From Chloroflexi bacterium UBA4733 (lineage in GTDB: Bacteria > Chloroflexota > UBA4733), in the NCBI GenBank assembly GCA_002404055.1, contig DHIZ01000402.1, positions 1 to 35,378 of the forward strand: a DNA stretch of 35,378 nt, read 5' to 3'. Below the pieces are notes generated by a model. It saw only the letters and a list, made by a program, of their open reading frames with translations. It searched no databases and was not told the origin of the DNA. Shown in pieces: positions 16,222 through 23,286 of the stretch (positions within the stretch are counted from its first letter, which is position 1; every line of letters begins with the position of its first letter). Position numbers and translations under genes: made by a program.

Positions 16222-16758
16222 ATGACACTCCTAATCCCGATTCTGGCATCTTTCCTCGGCGGCATTTTCGCTCTTGCCGGCGTGCTGTTGACACAGAGAC
16301 GCCAGAATGAGTTGGAGCAGCAGCGCTATACGCATGCGCTCCACGACGCAAAAGGTCAGCGTATTCGCGCCGCGTGTGCGGTGCTCGTCGCCGTGGCGGA
16401 CATTCGTGCCGATGCTGTCCGTGTCCTCCAGCTTCCAGAGCGATCAGCGCTGCCGGAGGTACCATCGGAAATCACAGCCATTTTTGAAGCGTCGCGCGTC
16501 AAGTCCTTCATTGCTCGAGGGGAGCTAGCGCTCGAAACGGAAGCGCGCGAAGTTGCGGACTTGGATACCCAGCTATTTCAGCGCTACGTGGACTTCGTGG
16601 ACGCTCGGCGAGCGAACTTCGCCGCCCCCGATTCCAAGCAGAGGGAGGCAATGGCTGCTGCTGAGCGCGCTATTCGGGACGGGGCGGCGCGTATTCGTCT
16701 GCTTGCTCAAGCACTCGCTGCTCAATATGATGTGCCGTCGACCAAACCACACGTCTGA
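16222..16758 (+). CDS. Membrane-anchored coiled-coil protein, unknown function
   Basis: 178 aa. One N-terminal hydrophobic helix (about residues 2-23, TLLIPILASFLGGIFALAGVLL) is followed by RRQNELEQQRYTHALHDAKGQR and other charged, heptad-like helical stretches rich in Ala, Arg and Glu. The architecture is a short anchor with a cytoplasmic, mainly alpha-helical domain. I do not recognise a family. ATG 16222 has a weak GTGGAGG tract about 12 nt upstream. It is a single plus-strand gene between the integrase and the conjugation operon, the usual place for element cargo. Confidence 0.6.
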   Translation: MTLLIPILASFLGGIFALAGVLLTQRRQNELEQQRYTHALHDAKGQRIRAACAVLVAVADIRADAVRVLQLPERSALPEVPSEITAIFEASRVKSFIARGELALETEAREVADLDTQLFQRYVDFVDARRANFAAPDSKQREAMAAAERAIRDGAARIRLLAQALAAQYDVPSTKPHV

Positions 16759-16920
16759 ACCACACTGGTCAGCCGCCCTACCATGCCGTGCGCTACGTGT
16801 GCGCTACTTCTCTGCTATCCGGTTGATATAACGCCGATCTTGGTCGCTGGGCTGGCCAGCATCCACGCTCTGCCTACCATGCCCAGCGTGTCCTGACCGC
16901 ATCTTTAGCGTGTCTGCGTC

Positions 16921-16950
16921 GTGACACGGGCGCTGTCCGCTTCGTATAAT
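16921..16950 (+). promoter_or_regulatory. Strong sigma-70-type promoter
   Basis: GTGACA at 16921-16926 (5 of 6 matches to the -35 consensus), an 18-bp spacer and a perfect TATAAT at 16945-16950. It points right into a stretch without any confident gene, so it should drive either a small protein or a non-coding RNA antisense-facing the conjugation operon. Confidence 0.55.
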
Positions 16951-17001
16951 GGGCATATAACGCCAGGTAAGGCCGAGTAAGGAGCCGCTTCGCCCCAGCC
17001 C

Positions 17002-17163
17002 GTGGGACAAGGAGGGAAGGAAGCCGGTGAACCAGACCCCCTCGCCCTGATCGCCGACATCCAGCGGCGCCTCGGCCACCTCGCTACGTTCGTCACCCTC
17101 AGGGCAGGAAAGCGATATTCGGTCGATACGGAGACCGGCAGCATCAAGACGATCGCCATGTGA
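17002..17163 (+). CDS. Possible small protein downstream of strong promoter
   Basis: A 53-codon frame starting GTG 17002 and ending TGA 17163. The C-terminal two thirds reads like a folded small protein (LIADIQRRLGHLATFVTL, then RAGKRYSVDTETGSIKTIAM). The chosen start has no good ribosome site. A strong AGGAGGG instead precedes GTG at 17027, in another frame, which opens V-N-Q-T-P-S-P and stops at TGA 17048, just as the other frame continues LIADIQ. This looks like either a frameshifted gene or a coincidence. The family is not recognised. Confidence 0.3.
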   Translation: MGQGGKEAGEPDPLALIADIQRRLGHLATFVTLRAGKRYSVDTETGSIKTIAM

Positions 17164-17435
17164 CCGGCGGCCTGCGCAAGCGCACCTCGCCATAGGAGGG
17201 GCGGCCCATTCCGGCCGGACTGGTGACAAAGAGCGACGCACGCGAATGGCCAGATCGGCGCTGTCCGCCTCTGGTGGAGGACGTTTGCGATGCTTCATCA
17301 TTGTGGCCGGAATGGGTACCCCATGTCGGCTCTCCGTCACTTTCGGTGAAATGCGCGCAGCGCAGACACGTGCATTCGTCTGGCGGGCCAGGGGCAGGCG
17401 ATAATGCCAGCCAATAACGTCTGCTACCGCGGCTT
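17164..17435. other. Gap with no confident gene
   Basis: The only candidate is a 64-codon plus-strand frame from GTG 17223 to TAA 17417 (MTKSDAREWPDRRCPP start, GAGDNASQ end). AGGAGGGG lies about 30 nt upstream, too far to be its ribosome site, and the composition is undistinguished. I do not call it. Long minus-strand open frames across 16804-17671 have shadow-like composition and no motifs. Confidence 0.4.
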
Positions 17436-17732
17436 TTAATGCCGTGCGAGCACCTCCCGACTGCGTTCGAGCGCGCTGTCCACGAGTGCATCGAGCGCCC
17501 GCCGGGGCACATACCAACGCCGGCCGAGCCGGATTGCCGGCAGAGAGCCGGCGTGGGCGAGCTCCCAGGCGCGACAGCGCCCGACGCCCAGCAACCGGCC
17601 CGCCTCCGCGAGGGAAAGAAACTCCGGTTCAGGCCTGTCCCCAGTTGGTGGTGCTTCACCGACATCACCACGGCGCTGTTCTCGTGCGTGAGGTCGCCCT
17701 TGATCTGCTTGACCGCTCGTCTGCTTATTCAT
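17436..17732 (-). CDS. xis: Excisionase-like helix-turn-helix protein
   Basis: 98 aa. After a polar leader of about 35 residues comes a MerR/excisionase-type winged HTH of the DNA-binding domain family HTH_17: FLSLAEAGRLLGVGRCRAWELAHAGSLPAIRLGRRWYVPRRALDALV. Such proteins act as recombination directionality factors or as local regulators. GAAGGAG lies 6-7 nt upstream of ATG 17732. It is the last gene of the minus-strand series, 69 bp after the Replic_Relax gene and about 1.5 kb from the integrase, which supports the excisionase role without proving it. Confidence 0.72.
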   Translation of the reverse strand: MNKQTSGQADQGRPHAREQRRGDVGEAPPTGDRPEPEFLSLAEAGRLLGVGRCRAWELAHAGSLPAIRLGRRWYVPRRALDALVDSALERSREVLARH

Positions 17733-17801
17733 CTTGGTTCTCCTTCGTGTTCTGCGCTTGTTGTTCGTTCGTCTGTGCGTGCAGCTGCACCACGTCCCGC
17801 T

Positions 17802-18833
17802 TTATCGGTCTCTGCTGATCCGTGTTGTCGGACATGACCGGCCGTAAAGTCTCGATGACGTCCCTTGCTCGGTCGGTCGCGCAACCGCATCGTCACGGTG
17901 CGCGGCGTCGTACAGCAGGCCGGTCGTGTCTCCGCGCAGGGTCTTCCATCCCTCGCTGCCGAACTGTTCTGAACTGGCAAGTAGCTCGAACAGGGCGAAG
18001 GAATACCAGGGCCATGCCTCTGCTGGCACCACGCGGCGCCCTACCTGCCAGAGATGGTTGAGGCGCTCCGTCGAATGGGTCAGCACGAGGACCTCGAAGC
18101 CACTCTGCCCAAAAGTCTGCGTGAAAAGTCCTTGCGCCAGATACAGTTCCAGCGCCCGGAGCTTGCTGCCGAAGTCGACGAGGCTGACCGTTCCCATGTC
18201 GATCTCGACCATGCAGCACTGCACCGTGCTGTCCGGGTACTCCAACTCGGCGTAGCCGTCCGGCAATACCGGCAACCAGCGCTCGGTCAAGGGATCCCGG
18301 ACGTGGATCTTGCGCGCGCGCAGTTCCCGTTCCGGCACCCAGCGGCATGCCTGCAGCCGAGTGGTCCGTGTAAGCGCCTGCATCTGCGCCCACAGCGTTG
18401 CTGCCCACGCGTCGTGCTCGCTCAGGCAGTCGTCCTTGCGATCAACCCGGCGCTGGGTGGTGGTAGAGTCTGCCGGATCGGACGGAACGTGCTCCACGCC
18501 GTGCGGTGTCAGGGCATAGACGAAGGGACGCCGCCCACCCAGCACCCGATTGATCGGCAGTTCGATGCGCTCGACCAGCCCTGCCAGCCAGAGCAGTCGC
18601 AGGCGCCGGTGCGCCCGCGAACCAGGAACAGGCTCACCACCGACTGGGCTGGCGAAGAAGGCGAAGTCGACCAGTTCGGTACTCAGGAAGCCATGGGTAC
18701 CAATGGCCGCCAGGATGGCTTGGTCGCGTTGGGTCAGTGCCAAAGGCTGACGAGCAGCCAACTCGACCGCGCTGGGCAGCCGGCGCACCATCTGATGACG
18801 CAGCAGTTGCACCATCTTGTCGCTCGTGGCCAT
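17802..18833 (-). CDS. Replication-relaxation (Replic_Relax) family protein
   Basis: 343 aa from ATG 18833, with GGAAGG about 9 nt upstream. Residues of about 30-125 form a winged helix (LTQRDQAILAAIGTHGFLSTELVDFAFF, RLRLLWLAGLVERIELP, PFVYALTPHGVEHV). The middle region has the family's nuclease-like core: PDGYAELEYP, then VEIDMGTVSLVDFGSKLRALELY, with acidic residues and a Lys arranged as in PD-(D/E)XK folds. Family members are found in conjugative elements and plasmids and are thought to act on supercoiled plasmid DNA at the start of replication or transfer; the mechanism is not established. A longer frame to 19004 lacks a ribosome site. No separate MOB relaxase is visible in the window, so this may be the DNA-processing protein. 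Confidence 0.7.
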   Translation of the reverse strand: MATSDKMVQLLRHQMVRRLPSAVELAARQPLALTQRDQAILAAIGTHGFLSTELVDFAFFASPVGGEPVPGSRAHRRLRLLWLAGLVERIELPINRVLGGRRPFVYALTPHGVEHVPSDPADSTTTQRRVDRKDDCLSEHDAWAATLWAQMQALTRTTRLQACRWVPERELRARKIHVRDPLTERWLPVLPDGYAELEYPDSTVQCCMVEIDMGTVSLVDFGSKLRALELYLAQGLFTQTFGQSGFEVLVLTHSTERLNHLWQVGRRVVPAEAWPWYSFALFELLASSEQFGSEGWKTLRGDTTGLLYDAAHRDDAVARPTEQGTSSRLYGRSCPTTRISRDR

Positions 18834-18937
18834 CAGCGGCTTCCTTCCCAGACACCGGTGTATGGACAGCGGATAGCACACACGAGTGAAATGATGATGG
18901 GGATGTAGAACGGGAGTAGTGGGGCCAGACTTGGTGT

Positions 18938-18947
18938 CCCACGTGGG
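18938..18947. repeat. Perfect 10-bp palindrome
   Basis: CCCACGTGGG, self-complementary over 10 bp, about 105 bp upstream of the Replic_Relax start. It could be a protein-binding site; nothing else supports it. Confidence 0.35.
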
Positions 18948-19019
18948 CCCTGCCAGAGGCTCCCGACGCATCTGGAAGCGGGGAGCCGCCACGGGGCCTG
19001 GCACGCTACCGCAGCGTCT

Positions 19020-19052
19020 GTGTCTGATTTAGGCACCTTTTCAGACACCTTT
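19020..19052. repeat. Overlapping direct and inverted repeats
   Basis: Two tandem 12-bp units, TTAGGCACCTTT (19029-19040) and TCAGACACCTTT (19041-19052), match at 10 of 12 positions. In addition GTGTCTGA (19020-19027) is a perfect inverted partner of TCAGACAC (19041-19048). Such a mix is common at relaxase-binding and nic regions and at regulator sites. Confidence 0.4.
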
Positions 19053-19137
19053 CTAGGCGCCCTCCACCCGCTCGGCTGACGTTGACTGTCTCGCAGTGGG
19101 TTCGTCACCCGACGACAATTGAGTGCTGGCATGGGAT

Positions 19138-21891
19138 CTATCCCTCCATTACCGAGTCGCCGGCTGGCGTGCCGGGAGTGGCAGGAACAGCAGGTTCCGG
19201 CACCGATGCGAGAGCTTGGTCGAACAGGGTCTCCTGCTGCCCGACCGTCCGAGGGCCTTTCCTCGCCCGACCTTGCCTGCCGCCGGTCACGCTCCCGGTG
19301 GCGTCCTGCTCCGAGGCGGGGGTCGCCTGGCCGGCTCCGCCGGACGGCGATCTGGGGATTGGCGTGCCCAGGATGGCGACGTGCGTCGCGGCGATGCGGG
19401 CCAGTACCGCCGCTCGGTTCGCTTCGACTGCCGACCGCTCTTTTCCGTGGCGCTGTGCGGATGTATCGGCGAGTTCGTCGGCGAGCAGGGAATCGCTCGG
19501 TGGCGGCGGGTCCAGTTGGATGGAGAAGACCGGCAGCCGCTCTTTGGCTGCCGAGAGCCGCGCGTAACAACGGTGCTCGCCCAGTCCCATGAGGTCTTGC
19601 ACCGCTATGTCGCCGCCCAGTTCTGGCACCAGATACTCGGCATCCTCGGCGCTGCAGTGGAACGCGAACAGCCCGTCCAGATTGCTGAAGAGCGTGGCCC
19701 GTAGTGTCCGCTCGTGCGCGCGATCCAGCATTTCCAGACGCGCCAGGGTCTGTGAGGCCAGGATCAGGTTGCTGCCGAACTTGGCCAGCTCCCCAAGAAA
19801 GGCCTCAAAGTCGGCGCCGGGCAGCGTGTGAAACTCGTCGACGATCAGGACGACCGGTCGGCGCCGGTGAGGAGGCAGGCTCGCCTGTGCCTGCACTTCG
19901 AGCTTGACGAGATTGAGCAGGGTGCCGCCGATCAAGGCGGCGGTGTCCTCACCCACCGTCCCGACGGCGGTGTTGACCAGCACAAGGCGCCCGTCCCGGA
20001 GCCAGGCCGCCGGTTCGATGGTGCTGCAACTCTGCCCCAGCAAGCAACGGCTGGCATCGGAGGCGGCGATCCGATTTACCTTGCTGAGCACAGGATTCGC
20101 GCTTTCCAGGCGAAGCCTCCTGTCCAGCAGGATGTCCCAATGCACGCGCCACCACTCGTTGACGAGCGGATCGTGCGCCTCAGCGAGCACCGCCTGCCGG
20201 AACGCAGGGTCGGCCAGCAAAGCAGGGATCTCCAGGAGGGTGTACTGCTCGGTACGTGCGCCTGGTTGGGCGGCACAGCGCGCGGCATTAGCCCGGTAGA
20301 GCGTTTGCAGCACCATTCGGAACACGTCTTCCATACGCGGACCCCAGAAGTTATCCCATTGGTGGCGGAAGACGCTCAGCGCATTCGCCACGGCGCGGTC
20401 GGCATCCCAACCCAGACCGGTATCAAGGAGGTTGAGACCAAACGGCCGACGAGCCTCTCCCACGTCGAGGTACACAACGTCGTCCCGGCGGTGGGGCGGA
20501 ACGAGTCCTAACGCAGCGCGGGCCAGGTCGCCATGAGGGTCGACGAGAATGAGTGACGGCGCACGGTGATCCGGGCCGCGTTGTGCCATCACGTGCTGGG
20601 CAAGCCGCAAGAGCAAGGACGACTTACCGCGACGTGTCTTGGCGACCAGTAGCAAATGCCGTCGCAGCAGTTCATCGGGTATGGACACGGGGATGGCGCG
20701 CCCCTGGTGTACCGACACGCCGACGCGGCAACCAGCGGCGACGGACGCCGGCAGTGGCGCCCAGCGTCGCGCCGTCGTCCGTTCCAGGAACGGTACGTCT
20801 GCCTGCGCCTGCGGCAGATGCCACAGTCCTGCCAGTTCTTGACTATTGAGGATCGACGTTGCCGCAGCGCTGGGCAGCCCGTCGAGCAGCTTCGGCCAGG
20901 CGCGCAGTGGAAGCGCTCTTGTTGTTGAGAGATCGACATGATTCAGACGGATGGCGCGCGGCTCCAGACCATTGCCGGATGGCAGCGTGAACTGGCGATA
21001 GGCTGCCGTGAGACGACCGAGCCAGGCGAGCAAATCGGCAGCGTCCGTATTCGCTGGCGCGAAGACCGACAGGCGCAATTGGGTGACATGTGCTGCGTGG
21101 GCTAGCTTCTCTCGTACCAGAAGCGGATCGTACAGCGGACGCCTCCCCAGGCGCGCTCGCAGGATAAGGAGACCAGGCACACCGCCGCCCACGCCACCGA
21201 CCAGTGCCCCCAGGTGCAGCCAATCGCCGGTGGCGTACCACTGTTGACCCAATGAGGCGCCGCCAACGGCCAGCATGGCCCCCCCCAGCAGGAAAATGCT
21301 GCCGAGCGAGGGACCTTGTTCGGTTGTGACCGTTCGCTCCGCGTCCAGAGGGGATGCCAGGGCGAGGCGCTGATACCCGGCAGCCCAGTCTCGGGGTGCC
21401 GGACGCAGCACGAGCTGGCTGAGCGCGCGCCAGCCCTCCGGCAGGTTGCCCATTGCAGAGAGGATGCCGAGCAAGGGATCGGCCTGGGGAGCGCGCTCGC
21501 CGGCCAGTTCGGCGTCGGAGAAGGTACGGATCGGCAGGTAACTCGGGGCGTGCAGCACCAATGCGCACGCCGCGACCTGTTCCCGCTCGCCAAGGTGTGC
21601 CGGGTCCAGCTCTGGTGACCGATCAATATGGAGAGGTCGGAGGTCCGCCTGGGGATAGACAGCCAGCAGTTGCCGCTGCAATTGCCGCAGCGTGCCAGAT
21701 CGGGCGCGGGCCAAAAAGCAGCATCCGCGTGCCGTTGCCGCGATCTCCAGGCTGAAGGGATCATCCGCCGCGCTCGCGTCGAGGAGGTGGGCCGCCGAGG
21801 AAAGGGACGCCAAGTTAGTGCGCGGGGTGACGATCTCGAAGATCTCCACGGCGGAGTCGGGCCGCGACCGAGAATCAGCAAACATAGTCAT
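19138..21891 (-). CDS. VirD4/TraG-like conjugative coupling ATPase
   Basis: 917 aa from ATG 21891. Two hydrophobic segments at about residues 200-260 (GSIFLLGGAMLAVGGASL and LGALVGGVGGGVPGLLIL) anchor it in the membrane. The ATPase core has Walker A VAKTRRGKSSLLL (about 420) and Walker B VVLIVDEFHTLPG (about 683), with SLILVDPHGDLARAAL and LASQTLARLEML, the pattern of DUF87/TraM-recognition proteins of the HerA/FtsK superfamily. The C-terminal tail is low-complexity Pro/Gly/Ala-rich. The role is to recruit the DNA-protein substrate to the secretion channel. The start ATGACTATG lies inside the end of the preceding gene (17-bp overlap), so translation is coupled. Confidence 0.85.
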   Translation of the reverse strand: MTMFADSRSRPDSAVEIFEIVTPRTNLASLSSAAHLLDASAADDPFSLEIAATARGCCFLARARSGTLRQLQRQLLAVYPQADLRPLHIDRSPELDPAHLGEREQVAACALVLHAPSYLPIRTFSDAELAGERAPQADPLLGILSAMGNLPEGWRALSQLVLRPAPRDWAAGYQRLALASPLDAERTVTTEQGPSLGSIFLLGGAMLAVGGASLGQQWYATGDWLHLGALVGGVGGGVPGLLILRARLGRRPLYDPLLVREKLAHAAHVTQLRLSVFAPANTDAADLLAWLGRLTAAYRQFTLPSGNGLEPRAIRLNHVDLSTTRALPLRAWPKLLDGLPSAAATSILNSQELAGLWHLPQAQADVPFLERTTARRWAPLPASVAAGCRVGVSVHQGRAIPVSIPDELLRRHLLLVAKTRRGKSSLLLRLAQHVMAQRGPDHRAPSLILVDPHGDLARAALGLVPPHRRDDVVYLDVGEARRPFGLNLLDTGLGWDADRAVANALSVFRHQWDNFWGPRMEDVFRMVLQTLYRANAARCAAQPGARTEQYTLLEIPALLADPAFRQAVLAEAHDPLVNEWWRVHWDILLDRRLRLESANPVLSKVNRIAASDASRCLLGQSCSTIEPAAWLRDGRLVLVNTAVGTVGEDTAALIGGTLLNLVKLEVQAQASLPPHRRRPVVLIVDEFHTLPGADFEAFLGELAKFGSNLILASQTLARLEMLDRAHERTLRATLFSNLDGLFAFHCSAEDAEYLVPELGGDIAVQDLMGLGEHRCYARLSAAKERLPVFSIQLDPPPPSDSLLADELADTSAQRHGKERSAVEANRAAVLARIAATHVAILGTPIPRSPSGGAGQATPASEQDATGSVTGGRQGRARKGPRTVGQQETLFDQALASVPEPAVPATPGTPAGDSVMEG

Positions 21892-22204
21892 CGTCGCATC
21901 CCGTCTTTTCGACCCTGTGATTTGCCAGCGCGCGCGCTCGCTGGCGCGCCAGCCGAACGGCAATGACCTGCATGATGTCGCGGTACTCGCCGACGACTGC
22001 GAGCAATTCCTCGCTGGCACAGCGCTCCCACGGCTGTCCGGTGACGGCCTCGACAAAAACGAGGATTTCCTCCTGGGACCAGCCGAGCAGGTTTCCCAGG
22101 TGCAGCACGGATCGCCGCAAGCGCGTCAGGCCGGTAGAGGCAGGCACGGCAGGTCGAATATCTCTGCCTGGACGCCGGACAGGCAGTCCGGCCGCGGCAG
22201 GCAT
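21875..22204 (-). CDS. Small conserved-looking protein in conjugation operon
   Basis: 109 aa from ATG 22204, preceded by GAGGAA with 8-nt spacing; ATG 22222 would add six residues and overlap the primase stop. The protein is mainly helical with LRRSVLHLGNLLGWSQEEILVFVEAVTGQPWERCASEELLAVVGEYRDIMQVIAVRLARQRAR. This resembles helical extension domains found in phage and plasmid replication proteins, but I cannot name a family. Its position between the primase and the coupling ATPase, with 4 nt before and 17 bp overlap after, suggests a role in DNA processing for transfer. Confidence 0.65.
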   Translation of the reverse strand: MPAAAGLPVRRPGRDIRPAVPASTGLTRLRRSVLHLGNLLGWSQEEILVFVEAVTGQPWERCASEELLAVVGEYRDIMQVIAVRLARQRARALANHRVEKTGCDDDYVC

Positions 22205-22208
22205 GTGC

Positions 22209-23285
22209 TCATTCCTCAGCATCAGTCACTCCTTCATTGTGGGCTTGCCGGGCAGCGGCAAGCAATTGGAAGAACTCCGCCCGGCCATTCGGCTGGCGGG
22301 CAAGGTCATTGAGGTCGCAGCCGTCCGGTAGCCAGAGGGGCCGCCAGCGCGCGCCGAAGACCGCGCCGAAGCGCTCTGCCGCCGCGCGTCCGGCCGCATC
22401 GCCGTCGAGCACGCCGTAGACGGTCGTGGCCCGCGCCAGCATGCCGAGACGCTCCGCTGGAAAATGGGTGCCGCACGGGCTGCACGCCGGCAAACGCCAA
22501 CTCACGGCAGTCAGGAAATCGAACGCTCCCTCACAAAGGAAGGCTGTCCGCCGCCCGGCCACGCGCTCCTGCCCCAGGAGTGGCCGTTCGCCTTCTAGGG
22601 CCAGGTATTTGGGGCGAGCGGCCGCCGCTTCGATGCTCCGACCAATGAACCAGATGTACTGGCCGCCGCGCAGTTCCGGCACCACGACGCGACCGGCCAG
22701 GCGTTCTTGCCCGCACGTGGTGAGCAGACCCAACGCCTGCACGATCCGCAAACCACCGTGCCGGCGTAGATAGGTCTCCAGCGAATGCCCGTCGGCGTAG
22801 CCCAGGCCCGCCGCGCGGATCAGCCAGTCCGGCAGACCACGGGAACGGAGATACTCCAACGCCGTTGGCGTGTGCCAGAGCGCGTGTTGATAGATGGCGG
22901 CTGCCGTGTTCATCAACACTTGCTGTTCCAGGACGAGGCGGTCCCAGTGGCGTCTGTCGCGCGCTGCGCTTTGCCCAGGAGGCGCCTTCGCAGGCAACGG
23001 CATGCCCGAGAGCCGCTCCAGGGCCTGCCGAAAGTCGAGACCATCGTGGCGCATCAGGAAGTCGATGACATCGCCATGGGCCTGGCAGCCGAAGCAGAAG
23101 TAGTGGCCGTCGCGCTCGTCCACCAGGAGACTCGGGGTATGATCGTCGTGGAATGGACAGCGGGCTCGGTAACGGCCGGTCCCGGCCGGGCGCAGCGGTA
23201 CACCTGCCGCGCTCACCACGAGCGCCAGCGAATGCGCCCGCTTGAGCGCGGCGACATCAAGAGGGGGTGTGGGGAATATGGCCAT
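22209..23285 (-). CDS. CHC2 zinc-finger / Toprim DNA primase
   Basis: 358 aa from ATG 23285, one base after the VirB4 stop, with GAGG about 6 nt upstream. The N-terminal CHC2 zinc finger is visible: C43 and H46 in CPFHDDHTPS, C64 and C67 in FCFGC. The Toprim domain follows, with the acidic motifs AFLCEGAFDFLTA and VYGVLDGDAAGRAAA. This is the DnaG-type order, but the length is about 60% of DnaG and lacks a helicase-binding C-terminal domain. It probably primes the complementary strand in the recipient or the element's own replication. A start at ATG 23306 is possible and would overlap VirB4 by 20 bp. Confidence 0.85.
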   Translation of the reverse strand: MAIFPTPPLDVAALKRAHSLALVVSAAGVPLRPAGTGRYRARCPFHDDHTPSLLVDERDGHYFCFGCQAHGDVIDFLMRHDGLDFRQALERLSGMPLPAKAPPGQSAARDRRHWDRLVLEQQVLMNTAAAIYQHALWHTPTALEYLRSRGLPDWLIRAAGLGYADGHSLETYLRRHGGLRIVQALGLLTTCGQERLAGRVVVPELRGGQYIWFIGRSIEAAAARPKYLALEGERPLLGQERVAGRRTAFLCEGAFDFLTAVSWRLPACSPCGTHFPAERLGMLARATTVYGVLDGDAAGRAAAERFGAVFGARWRPLWLPDGCDLNDLARQPNGRAEFFQLLAAARQAHNEGVTDAEE

Positions 23286-23286
23286 G

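Larger units (their letters stand above)
18834..19137. other. Non-coding gap with repeats, candidate oriT region
   Basis: This is the only large gap within the conjugation operon, between the coupling ATPase and the Replic_Relax gene. No convincing gene is present. It holds the palindrome CCCACGTGGG (18938-18947) and a repeat cluster (19020-19052). Placement directly upstream of a DNA-processing gene makes it a candidate transfer origin or an internal promoter region. Confidence 0.4.

Noticed and set aside
16804..17517. 237-codon minus-strand open frame
   Set aside because: Composition is Arg/Gly/Ala shadow-like, it has no ribosome site or motif, and it runs against a near-consensus promoter on the plus strand.
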